DNA of 64,000 bases from Strobilurus pachycystidiatus (taxonomy: Eukaryota > Basidiomycota > Agaricomycetes > Agaricales > Physalacriaceae), in assembly GCA_019915135.1 (NCBI GenBank), contig JAHLMK010000001.1:2480001-2544000 (forward strand). The letters are read 5' to 3'. Below, piece by piece: positions 1 through 11,911 of this stretch. Below the pieces are notes generated by a model that saw nothing but the letters and a program-made list of their open reading frames with translations, searched no databases and had not been told where the DNA came from. How positions within the stretch are numbered: the stretch's first letter is position 1; the number at the start of each line of letters is the position of its first letter. A program made the position numbers and the translations under genes.

Positions 1-2065
1 TACCCTAGAGCCAGTGTCAGATACCGCGGCGTAGTTGAAAATTGGCGACAAACCTAAATCCTTCTCGTAGAAGTTGTAGGACAGCAATATGGCGGACAGA
101 CGATCAATATGCTCGTTGCTCGGCGATTGAGCACCAATGTCGCTCATATTGGGCGATATTATGGAGTACCGCTTTGCACGCTCCTTCTCGCTATCGGGCT
201 CGTCGGTTGGCGACGTAGACCGTGGCGTAGAGAAGAGAGGCTGGTTACGGTCTGTCCGTCGGCAATCGACGTCAATTCGGTGGCGTTCCTAGCATTTTGG
301 GTAAGTGGACTGTCAACGACCAGGAAAAGATGCCTACTTCCAAAACGTCCTGTCGGTCGAAAACTTCGGGGACACCACACCATTCGTCTTTGACAGACTG
401 GTATTGCTGCCTCTTCTTGTCCCAATTCCGCGTTCGCTCCTCCGAGGTGACATCCCAGTCGAGCACACCCAGGAGATACGGCCATATTGTTTTCCGCAGC
501 GTACCTTTTGCTGAAATGCCCCGTCGGAATACTTCCCTCCGCATCTGTTCGACACGGATGGTAGGACGACCGTCCTTTCCAAACCACTGTGACCATTGCA
601 ATTCGTTTATTGGCAGCGTTGGATTCCGTGATGATTTTGGCGTAGGAAGGTTGGATGTGGAGTGTAGTAACTCAAAGATACCCAACGATGATGTCTCCTC
701 AGCAAGATTCGAGGACGAACTCGGGAGAGCCTGCGCTTCTTGTCTGCGCGCACGTTCACCCTCCTCTGCAACAATTCTTGCCCACCGAGCAAGGTACACG
801 CGTGCACTTTCGAATTCGCCAACGCCACCCTTCTCAACCCAACTCCCCCACGTCGACTCTCCATTCGCGTTCACTAAGCTTTTGACGGGGTCCGGAAGAT
901 GAGGGACAATAGGCTTGGCAAGTGGGTGCGAAAGGATATTCTGGGCAGCATGTCGCGTAGCTCGAGTGATATTCGAGAACGACTGAAGTAAAGCGGCTCG
1001 AGCTTGAGACTGCGACTGAGGACTGGCCGGCTGGGCAAGAGATCGGTGGAGAACAGAGGAACGAGTGGAGTACGGATTCGGAGCGGGCGGGGATGCCATG
1101 GAAATAGGACGCGGCCGGCGATGCGCGGGTACTGGGGAATGGGAACCGGCATAGGATGACTGGGCCAAGATGTCATCAACCGCATCATCGTCGAAGAGTT
1201 GGACCGAATGCGTCTCGATGTCGGCTCGAGAAGGATCGATCAGGAAGAGAGAAGGTTGGAGGTTGGACCGTAGAACGTGGGCGTAAGAGCGTAATCTAGC
1301 GAGTAGCACTTCTCCACCCCAGGCGTTTGTGGCATCTGTGGAGTGGGATGCAAGGGACGCCGCCGGGGGAGGGGGGTAGGACGCGATACTGTTGCGCTTC
1401 ATTCTTGGATTGATGGGTTTTGGTGCGGGCACTGTGAACGAACGGGACTCGTCATCGTGAAAGTACAGAGTGGGTAGAGTGTCCCCATTGATGAGATTAA
1501 TGCCGACGGATCCGTCTGCAAGATGTGAGAATTACAGTGATTGAGAGGAAGGTGATACGTACGCCACGATGAGAATGACGGCGGATACAGCACTAGCGAG
1601 TAGATCGAAGTCAAGGGAACAGAGAATGCGTACGACTCCGGCCGCTGGGTCGGCAGGTCGATAAGAACTACGTCTATTGTGGAATGATTAGTAGAGGCTT
1701 GCAATGGACAGAATGAACGCACCATCGTCCTCATCGTCAACGGGCGCCCTTTCCTCAATCTTGACAAACTTGTCCCACTCATCGGTGCCCTTCTCGTTGA
1801 GTAGTGTCTCCGGTATCCATGCTAACAGATGGGTCGGATTGACGGCTTCCTGTTCCTCAATGAGCTGGCAAGTAGCGGAGGATGGAGATGCACCCACTCG
1901 CTTCACGAGGGCTACAAAGCCGGGGATGTTGTCCCGAGCATAAGCTGTGGGGTTGACGTAGACCTTGGACTTGGAGTAGACGAGCCTGTATCTGTCTTCC
2001 TCGAGCGCCTGGGCCGCCCGCGACGACGAGGCGAGCATGGAGTCGGTCCGCTTGATTTCAACCAT
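1..2065 (-). CDS. GYP7-type Rab GTPase-activating protein (TBC domain), partial
   Basis: Seen: a spliced minus-strand gene starting at ATG 2065. Exon 1 runs to about 1723, exon 2 is 1673-1563, a long exon 3 runs from 1515 to about 340, and further exons reach the window edge. The N-terminal part holds the segment LPTLYFHDDESRSF, typical of the GYP7/TBC1D15 N-terminal domain. The TBC part begins at LLGVLDWD. After an intron it continues with RHRIDVDCRRTDR and then LLSYNFYEKDLG, both GYP7-type TBC signatures. The reading frame runs off position 1, inside or just after an exon start, so the catalytic arginine and glutamine fingers are partly outside the window. Known: this family accelerates GTP hydrolysis on Ypt7/Rab-class GTPases in vesicle and vacuole traffic. 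Inferred: an intact host gene whose 3' end lies to the left. Confidence 0.85.
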
Positions 2066-3005
2066 TGATCCAGACTGGTCGATGATAGGGTTAGGTGCAA
2101 GGCGTCAATGGAGTCGGTCGCTGCGCACCGAAAGCGTGGAGAACGAGCTGTCAAGCGACGACGACGACTCGAATGAAGACGAAGTGTGGCCGGTCATGAA
2201 ATGGCAGCGTTGGCGGCTATTTAATTGGCCAGTTCAATCAGCACTGGCTCCGGTAGCGCAGTGAGCGCAGTGAGACAGAAATGGTGCGTCACTTTCCACG
2301 TGCAAATCTATTGACGCGCCGAAATTCGATGGCCACGCGTTAGACGGCATATGCAATCAAAAATCGAGCGTCTTCCAGCATTCTGAGTGTTCTCGCATTG
2401 ACTAAGTTAACAGAGGGAATGGCGAAAAGTGCGATGATTGCGCTTGTACAGAAGACAGGTTAGAGACCGCTCTGAGATCGCCGCCATGGTCTCCGCTGTT
2501 GTACAACAACTGAAGCAAAATGCAATAGATACTTGCTAGGCACACGCAGGACTCATTCTGACTCAAGATGCGCAGCTGGGGGTACATCGGGTGGATGGCG
2601 GGAAAGATATCGCACGTAAAGGGCTGCAAGCAAAGTGAGCATATTGAAGTGCTGCGGAGCTTCTCGCTGCAGTCTCAATTTCCAGTCCTGGATTCGGATG
2701 AGGATCGTTCTCCTTGCGTCGCTCGGGCCCAAATGCATTGTGGAAGCTGTTGCCACAAGTATCCGAAGGGCTGCAGGAAAGTTGTAGCATATATGAGTCC
2801 TGCGTGGCGTCTCGCTGCAGTCTAGGGTTCCCATGAGACTCGTTCTCCTTGCGTCGTTGAATTCTTGGAACTGTAATGTGATGCTGTCTGCTAGAAGCCA
2901 ACGATCCAGGTTGATGTTGCTGGTAAATCAGGCGGACACGCATTTCACGAGAACATCATCTGTATAGCGCATGGAATCTCAAAGTACAGGAATCGTGAAA
3001 AAAAA
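2066..3005. other. Intergenic region with an imperfect direct repeat
   Basis: No protein-like frame is supported on either strand. It holds the upstream region of the GYP7-type gene and the downstream region of the eS21 gene. The only structure seen is a degenerate direct repeat at 2662-2721 and 2810-2856; both copies begin with TCTCGCTGCAGTCT and end with TTCTCCTTGCGTCG. Confidence 0.6.
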
Positions 3006-3424
3006 TCATTTTTGGTATGACCAGACGTTCCTGAGGACTGTAAAGCAGATGAGCGGCCAAGTACTGCGAGAGGGAGTATCACTCACGGCCAGCCTTCGTT
3101 GCCAACCTGTTCAGCGAGTCGTCACCCTCTCCCTGAGACCGCACCTGTCCGCACAGGGCAAAGGTGGTGGAGGTGTTCAAAGCACGGCCGTTGGCGTCAA
3201 CGTCGGCGATGTTGATCTGGACCGAAGCGTGGTCCTTGGAGGTGATGAGGCGGTCTACAAGGGCGCCCTTTAGTCCGTCATTATTCCCAAGTAGAAGTCG
3301 AATGAAGCGTACTGGTCGCCGCGCACTTGCGGGGGACGTAGAGATCAACGAGAACACCCTAAAATCGCTGCTTTTAGCTTCGCAAACGGCCTTGGCGCAC
3401 CGTACTGACCTGGTCGTTTTCCAT
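3006..3424 (-). CDS. rps21: 40S ribosomal protein eS21
   Basis: Four exons splice cleanly: 3424-3410 (MENDQ), 3358-3313, 3254-3087 and 3037-3006. They give 86 residues, the usual length of the family. Diagnostic segments are VDLYVPRKC, NRLITSKDHASVQINIADVD and CGQVRSQGEGDDSLNRLA, and the protein ends LLRNVWSYQK, the typical fungal eS21 tail. All introns have GT and AG ends and the phases agree. Known: eS21 sits near the small-subunit uS2 protein and takes part in 40S maturation and translation in the cytoplasm. The five-codon first exon is too short to be found by simple frame scanning. It lies 157 bp from the end of the ALKBH1-type gene on the same strand. Confidence 0.93.
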
Positions 3425-3581
3425 TTTGCTATAATCTACAGGTCGGCGGTGCGAGGGTCGATGTGCTTGATAGGTTTTTTTGGCACGTGACACTGAAACT
3501 GTACAGTTGACGATTGCTGTCCCACGCCACCACAAGAGCACGAGGGTTCGATTCCTGCTGGACGCATTATATACTGGAGGT

Positions 3582-5112
3582 CTACGCTACCGTTCCTTCT
3601 AATCCCGGGTCGAAATCTTTGGGGAATACTTGCCGAACATTGATATTTATTCTAGTGGTCTTCATGTACTCAGCGTATGGAAGCCAAGTTGGATCGTTCG
3701 TTCTTGATAGATGAGGCGGCAAACTGTCGTCCAGAATGCGAGGGACACCTGTCGGATATTGACGTTTGCATGCTGATATTGGAGTCCTTTTATCGACGTA
3801 CCGTGATACGCTCGTCTACAGGCAGGTCCCGACATTATTACAACATCACCAGACCGAAGGAGAATCGGTACGGGCTCTACGTCTCTGGTGGTGCCCCCAA
3901 TAAGGAACACTGCAGCGTTCCCGAGGCTTCGAATAGCAGTGAGTGATATCCTTAAGAAGGACTACACTCGACTTACGATATCGAGACCAGCGGTGCTGTG
4001 GCGCAAACTTCCGATCGGTCAACGTGGGCCATCAGCGTGTCCTTGAAGATGTTATTCACGCCTCACAGGAAGGAGACAAGAGTACCTTTGTTTGATAGAA
4101 ATTTACAATTCCAGCATCCGGCTCTGCGCCAAGTCAGTATCACTCTCAAGTCTCCAAGGTAAGGAAGTTCTCACCATAACTGTTGTCCCAATCTTTCCAA
4201 GAAAGTGCCTCGTCTCCCCAGTCAAGGTCCGTACCATCGTACACCTGACTCCAGTCGACGGATTGGACGGCCTGCTTGCAGACGTCTCTCAAAATATTGC
4301 TAACGAGAGCCTTCCCTTTCGTAAAGTCGTACTGTTTGGTGCCCCAATGATAGAACCAACCAATATTGGCCCAACGTAGTCTCCGACATAGATCAGAGCA
4401 CAGAGAAGGAGAAGCAGTAGTCACTGGTATTGCATCGGGTTTGGGTGTATTGACGATGGTTTTGAAGTTGTCTGTTGTCGCTGGTTCGTTATTGATCAGT
4501 TGGCGAGGACCTGAGGACTCTGTGGACAAGGCCGTTGGTGCAGTACGAGGTTGTACTAGCTGGTCCTCTTCTGGGTTCTCTACAGCCCGGAGATTGATGT
4601 TCCATATCCCTTCCTCGGGAAGAGCGTAGTGGATGTCAAGGTTCGTAGGATTGGGATGCTTCGCCTGGTCAGCAAGAGACCATTGGATGAGATCTCTTTG
4701 CTTCTGGTGTGGTATGAATGACGGTAAGACAACTAGACCTTCAGATGGTGAGGTGAGGTTTGAATGTGGACATCCGTATCATCGACATACCTGGTATGGT
4801 GGGTATAGCATAAGCGACACGCGCTTCGGACGTGTTCTTGAGCGGGATTTCTGTGAAATCAGCAGCCTCCCCGCGTCCTACCCAGTATCCCGCCTCGATT
4901 TCGTGTGATCGGGTGTCATCCAGTGTGGCCAAGTCTAATACGTTGGAGAGATTTGGCGGAGGGAATCTCGCCTTGTACAGCTTTTCGGCGGCTCTGAATG
5001 GTGTCCAGTTGGCTTCTAGATCATTATTTCTATTCCTCGTAGTCTTTTGGTGCAGACGCTGGGCCTTTCTGAAGGCGGCACTGGAAGAGTCATGGAGAGC
5101 AGAAACAGACAT
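3582..5112 (-). CDS. ALKBH1-type Fe(II)/2-oxoglutarate dioxygenase
   Basis: The spliced minus-strand gene contains LRWANIGWFYHWGTKQYDF, a hallmark of AlkB homologue 1. It then reads EPDAGIVNFYQTKDTLMAHV followed by DRSE, giving the metal-binding H-x-D in AHVDRSE. The downstream part has FLIGGTTRDVEPVPILLRSG, then YHG, and the 2-oxoglutarate-binding arginine in NINVRQVFPKDFDP, with the stop at 3584-3582. Four or more short introns lie between 4795 and 3700. Start choice: the open frame reaches 5238, but that codon is GTG preceded by a stop, and the first in-frame ATG is at 5112, which gives the N-terminus expected for fungal ALKBH1. Known: ALKBH1 proteins oxidatively demethylate nucleic acids such as tRNA and act in nucleus or mitochondria. 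It is divergent from the LETM1 gene across about 157 bp. Confidence 0.88.
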
Positions 5113-5269
5113 GACTTCGGCCTCAATCTGTGCATGTTTTGGTGGTAAATATTGCACAGCCACGCTGGCGGCGAGAATGACGAGCGGATGCGGCTGATGG
5201 TCCTGAACCACACCTTTTTCAATTTGGATGACAGACACTCATCGCCGCTAAACTACATTTCTCTTCCCT

Positions 5270-7514
<2,245 letters not shown>

Positions 7515-7644
7515 TACTCATAGACGGTGGAGATAGACAGTGCATGTTTTGACCATGTAGCATTCGAATCAGTTAATACAGAGTGGGATACGACTCGTCT
7601 CACACAGCATAACGAAAATACAAAACAGTGGGGATAGATAGTTG

Positions 7645-8379
7645 TTACGTGGGGATGGGTGTTCTCGCTCTGGAGATGGTTTTTGCGTCCTCTGAATCGC
7701 TCTCTGCAATCTCAGTGTCCTCGTCGTATGTCTCTGCCCAGAACCTGCCGGCCTGTAAGGCCAAGATGCCTGTGAGAGCGACGCTGCATATGAGGTTGCA
7801 GGACGCGAGGTCGAGGGTCGCGCTTTTGAGGTCTTTGGGGGTCGGATCCGCGAGTCCGTGCATTGGCAAGGTCGTAAAGCTGGTATAGACGACTGCAGGA
7901 GTGGAGGGTCAAGGTGGATGGATTATCCAGATGTGGTGATGCCGCGTACCTGGGACCACGGAGTACAAATACATAGACACGGTTGTGCCGAAGAGGACTG
8001 CAGAGACTGGTTAGTTGGGGGTCGGAGGGAATGAGGGTTCGCTTACAGATGCTTCCACCGTCGAACATGAGATTCCCAGCCTCGCCGTCACGCAGACTCA
8101 AAAGGATCGTGACGGCGCCGGTGAACACGATGAACGCAAGGGTATAGAACAGCCCGACAGGGCTCCTGGCGAGGATGGAATAGTAGGATGCGGCTGTCCA
8201 TACATTCTCGTCGGTCACCGGCGACTTCCAGAGGGTCAACGAGTCCGCCATCCAGTGTGTGAAGATGGAACCTGCAATAATATTCCGCGTCAGCCAATTC
8301 GCTCCGGTTTTTTTCGGGGGGAAACCATACCAAGCAAGAAGCTGGTTATGCAAACGACCAGACTCGACCTGAAACCCAT
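7645..8379 (-). CDS. SHR3-type ER chaperone for amino-acid permeases
   Basis: Starts at ATG 8379 (MGFRSSLVVCITSFLLG). An intron follows, then IFTHWMADSLTLWKSPVTDE, a segment characteristic of the Shr3 family, then NVWTAASYYSILA, a hydrophobic helix and LRDGEAGNLMFDGGS. After two more short introns the last exon carries LASCNLICSVALTGILALQA, a further membrane helix, and an acidic tail. The stop is at 7647-7645. Four hydrophobic segments are visible, as in the family. Known: Shr3 is an ER membrane protein that helps amino-acid permeases fold and enter COPII vesicles. The protein is about 190-200 residues, normal for the family. Confidence 0.85.
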
Positions 8380-8551
8380 AACTCGCTCAAGGAAAGAGAA
8401 GAAGAGAAAAGTTGAGAAAAAGGTTGAACGGGCAAAGTCAAGTGAACGTTCACTTGAGGTTGCTGGCCCTGGCCATGGGCATTTCCAACTCCGTCAAAGC
8501 TGGCAGAGCCATGTGAATTGCTCGATCAATTGAAGAGCGCCCATCATCATC

Positions 8552-9277
8552 ATGCAAGCTGCAGCAGCAATTCGCAGGCAATCCGCGCACGCGTTCCGCT
8601 CGCTGTCGACGACAACGGCCGGAAGCACACCCTGGTTCGTCGACAATGATGTCTCTACTAGACCAGCACGACGCCCAATGCCGCACAATGTACCGCCCCT
8701 CCCGACGGACGTCCCTCCTGTCCTGGAAAAACTCCATTCACAACTAGTCCACATCCCGCACCTCGATCCCGAGTATCTCTTTGTATCACGGCCAATGGCT
8801 ATCGAACCAGGCCCTCCTCTGCCTTTTCGCGGGCCCCAGGGAAAACGGAAGCGTGGTGGGAGCGATCCGGGCGAATCTACGTACGACATGCCCAACGGCA
8901 TTTGGAACTGGTTCGTTCTTGCCCAAGTACGCGTATATTGCTTGAACGTAAGATCTCCACCTGACCGCTTCTTCTTTTTAAGGTCAAAGAAGGAACAGAA
9001 GGCAGAGGGACGATTGAGTCTGTCGTCCGCGTAGTGAGGAAGACGGTGAGTTGGCTCGTTGCATGCGTATTTCCCGTCCCTCTGACGCGCCTTACCTTGA
9101 AAGCTATTGGAGGTTCGACCGCCGCTACCCATGCCGCCCAATGCCAAACGGCGAATGCTCAATGAATGGGCTATGATCGACGCTGGTGACTTTGCGGTTC
9201 ACATTTTCAGCAAAACAGTGCGAGAAAGATACTTTGCGCGTAACGGAGCAGCAACACGAGGGGACTATTACTTATGA
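8552..9277 (+). CDS. RsfS/Iojap-domain protein, probably mitochondrial
   Basis: Three exons: 8552 to about 8929, about 8983-9045 and about 9107-9277, joined with phase-0 introns to give about 200 residues. The N-terminus (MQAAAAIRRQSAHAFRSLST) looks like a mitochondrial presequence. The C-terminal exon has NEWAMIDAGDFAVHIFSK followed by RERYF, which matches the conserved end of the RsfS (ribosome silencing factor)/Iojap domain. The last residues are DYYL. Known: RsfS proteins bind ribosomal protein uL14 and block subunit joining; in yeast mitochondria this domain is part of Atp25. The middle of the domain is proline-rich and atypical, so the family call rests mainly on the C-terminal motif. 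Confidence 0.7.
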
Positions 9278-9437
9278 TCTATGGATTCTCCCCGTACCAC
9301 TTTCTCAATGATTCCAGTGTATTCAACACTCATACACGAAATTATGCTAGCTAGAAGGTACGAGGAAAGTACACATAGGAAATTAATGCATGCACAGCAA
9401 ACTACGAAAGCAAAGAACATGGAACATAAATAGAGCA

Positions 9438-11222
9438 TCAAGCATGAGCGGGCAATGGAACCGGCATTGCCATGGACGAGTATCCGTATCCAGCACCTCG
9501 CCCCGCCATTCCTGGACTCGAGCTAACATCCGAAAGCGCGGCCGGTGGCAGCATCTGCAAGTACACGGGAGTGAGATACGGATATTGTCCAGGTCCTTGT
9601 GGCATTGGTATTTGTGGTGGCGGAGTGCCCGCACCCTTGGAAGAACCGGGTTGAGGATGAGCAGGAGGGTGGTTCATGACATAGAATGCCGGCGTCACAG
9701 TCGGGACGGGCGAGGTAGTTCGCTTCGATGAGGGCGGAGTGGGTGCAGGCATGTAGCCATGTGGATACAGAGGCGGCGTGCGCGGTTTGTGCTCATCGTG
9801 ATGCGGACGCCGGCTGGATTTATGAGGGCGACGCTTGGAGGGGCGGGGCGAGGAGATGTGGTGCTGGGATACTTCGACGTCAGGGAATATCACATAGCTC
9901 TTTCGACGCCGCTGAGGCTTCCGCCTCGCGCTCCCGTGGCGCGAGCTGGTCGTGGCCGAGGCTAATGAGAGCGGCGACATCGTAGACCCAGCCGAGCTCA
10001 GCATGTCGAGACGATCGTCTCTTCGCGTGGCCCAGCTGAAGCGTGGCAGCGCGCTGCTCCTGGTCGTCGTGGGCTGCTCTACCACCGCTGTCTTGTCCTT
10101 GGGGGTGTACCACGGACGCACTGGCTTGCGCACAGGGACATGCACCAGAACGCGATCCCTACCTTCGGACTTTGCCCACTTCCAGGTCCAAGCTCCGCGC
10201 TTGATCCCGGGGAGGTAGTCCACCGTGACGCGTTCGGAGGAGATCCACGGCATCTCGTATAGAGTGGAGAAGAACCGGTGCACGGGATTGAGCTCCGTCT
10301 CGAAGGAAGGCTCGCTGAGTCCCCCAACGCTCGTGCCTCCTGCCTTGGTCAGAGACATGCGACGGTAGTCGTCCGCAAGGTGTGGATGGGCCTGGATCGA
10401 GGCTGGGTGGCTATCGTGGGCTGCAGGCGGAGAGTGTGAGACGTGTGAATGCCTGGAAGGATGCGGAGACAGAAGTGCCGATTCTCGGCGCTGTGAAGGA
10501 GGTGAAGGTTGGGGTGATGGAACGGGAGGCGGTGGCACTGAGGTGGGGCGTGAGGTCGGATTGCCGTTGGGCATGACGGAGTCTCTCGTATAGTCAACGG
10601 GAATCTCGGTCGGCGAGGGAGCATAGCTGTCTACTACCCGGGGAGGTGGGCCGTGATAGTTGACACGCCGCTTGAGAGCCTCTGGGGCCTGATTGACGGT
10701 GAGGTAGAAGGGCTGGGCTGCAGGCATCCTGACTCTATCAATGGGTGAAGGAGGATTGGTTGCATATTGAGGAAGCGTGGTAGTGCGTGTCTGATGACTT
10801 CCGCTGCCAGTGCCTTCTTCAGTGATTTCGTTCCTCCAGACAGGCAGCACTGGATCGCGTTTGCGGAAGGCACGTTTGACATTCGTCATGAACCCTCCGA
10901 CAAAGCGCCGCTTTGGCTTGGGGGACGTGTTTACGACGTGCAGCCCGAATCCGTTCGTCTGTGAGACATCCCCGGGGTGGATGTTCATGTACTCTTCGTC
11001 GTCCTGTTCATGCGGATTGGCTGGACGCAGGACAGCCACGGGAGAGGGTATTCCGTGGATAGGCTCTGCAGGAGGAGGTGGATTTTGCTGAGACTGGACC
11101 CAGGAACGAGTGCTCGTATGACTGGTACTCTGGAACGAGTGCGAGCCTCGAGAGCGACGATCGCGAGCTGCAGAGGTATCCAGAGGTCGAATGCTGGCAG
11201 AGTCTCGGATCGCTTCTGACAT
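9438..11222 (-). CDS. Long disordered proline/serine-rich protein, function unknown
   Basis: A single uninterrupted frame of 594 codons, unusual among the intron-rich neighbours. Composition is dominated by Pro, Ser, Arg and His, with many PPPP/SPSP stretches predicting disorder. One more ordered-looking segment lies near residues 300-345 (NPVHRFFSTLYEMPWISSER, then VTVDYLPGIKRGAWTWKW), which may be a small folded domain. A basic stretch (RRKPQRRRKSYVIF) could be a nuclear signal. I recognise no family. The first in-frame ATG is at 11222, which faces the HSP70 promoter region. Convergent to the RsfS-type gene, with about 160 bp between the stops. Confidence 0.7.
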   Translation of the reverse strand: MSEAIRDSASIRPLDTSAARDRRSRGSHSFQSTSHTSTRSWVQSQQNPPPPAEPIHGIPSPVAVLRPANPHEQDDEEYMNIHPGDVSQTNGFGLHVVNTSPKPKRRFVGGFMTNVKRAFRKRDPVLPVWRNEITEEGTGSGSHQTRTTTLPQYATNPPSPIDRVRMPAAQPFYLTVNQAPEALKRRVNYHGPPPRVVDSYAPSPTEIPVDYTRDSVMPNGNPTSRPTSVPPPPVPSPQPSPPSQRRESALLSPHPSRHSHVSHSPPAAHDSHPASIQAHPHLADDYRRMSLTKAGGTSVGGLSEPSFETELNPVHRFFSTLYEMPWISSERVTVDYLPGIKRGAWTWKWAKSEGRDRVLVHVPVRKPVRPWYTPKDKTAVVEQPTTTRSSALPRFSWATRRDDRLDMLSSAGSTMSPLSLASATTSSRHGSARRKPQRRRKSYVIFPDVEVSQHHISSPRPSKRRPHKSSRRPHHDEHKPRTPPLYPHGYMPAPTPPSSKRTTSPVPTVTPAFYVMNHPPAHPQPGSSKGAGTPPPQIPMPQGPGQYPYLTPVYLQMLPPAALSDVSSSPGMAGRGAGYGYSSMAMPVPLPAHA

Positions 11223-11710
11223 AGTAGAGAGCGGACAAGGAGCAGACGCGGAGTATGTTACGTCAAGAGGATAAGTAGGAAGTGCCGCCGACCATGCAAT
11301 GCCATAAAGACGTGTCTAACCTCGTGTCGTGATTTGCACGCGTTCACGCGGCTGCGGCGCGATCGACGCCTGGAATCTACGAGATCTGCTCGGAAGACGC
11401 GGACAGCATGGTCGCAATGCGCATCCGCTCTCGTCTCGCCGCATCGACGGATGGAGAACAAGATGGAAGAATCCGGAAATCACCCAAGGCAGTGATCGAT
11501 GACGCATTCGGCTTATGTCATCTCGCTAGTCGTGCACTGTCGACGCCGTGCATTAGAATCCTCCGACAGAGTTGGCCTTTGTAGCGTCTAGGTCCTTGCG
11601 ATCGCAATCTGAACCGTACAACATGCACCTTGAGCGAAATCTTGTGCTTTCCACTCCCTCACGGTCTTGAAATCTACCCATAATCTCTGAGAACTGGGGC
11701 GAAGAGTACT
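11223..11710. other. Intergenic region between divergent genes
   Basis: About 0.5 kb upstream of both the disordered-protein gene and hsp70. No coding signal is seen on either strand. It presumably holds promoter elements for both; only those near hsp70 are recognisable and are listed separately. Confidence 0.5.
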
Positions 11711-11730
11711 AGAACAGTGCAGAAAGTTCC
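11711..11730 (+). promoter_or_regulatory. Gapped heat-shock element of hsp70
   Basis: Read in pentamers the site is aGAAc-agtgc-aGAAa-gTTCc: three of four units match the nGAAn/nTTCn pattern bound by heat-shock factor trimers, with one unit missing. It lies about 50 bp upstream of the TATA box and 180 bp before the hsp70 ATG. A CRE-like TGACGTGA follows at 11741-11748. Confidence 0.65.
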
Positions 11731-11778
11731 ATAGGTCATGTGACGTGATGAGATTATTTTGTGCGGAGGGGGGGTTAG

Positions 11779-11786
11779 TATAAAAA
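11779..11786 (+). promoter_or_regulatory. TATA box of hsp70
   Basis: TATAAAAA about 125 bp before the ATG, in the expected order after the heat-shock element. It implies a long 5' untranslated leader rich in pyrimidines. Confidence 0.7.
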
Positions 11787-11911
11787 CAGCCAAATTTTTG
11801 CCGCTCCGCCAGTTTTTCTCACTTTTCCCTTCACGATCACCTTTCAAAACTAGGTCCGCTCTCAGCCTGCTCTCACCCTTTCCTTGTTACTCAAACTCTT
11901 CGTTAGACAAT

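Noticed and set aside
3530..3580. tRNA-like T-arm sequence (GGTTCGATTCC)
   Set aside because: No matching acceptor stem, D-arm or anticodon arm could be folded around it on either strand; the flanking bases of the T-stem mismatch.
5113..5238. N-terminal extension of the ALKBH1-type gene up to 5238
   Set aside because: The frame there starts with GTG right after an in-frame stop; the first ATG is at 5112, and the family N-terminus fits that start.
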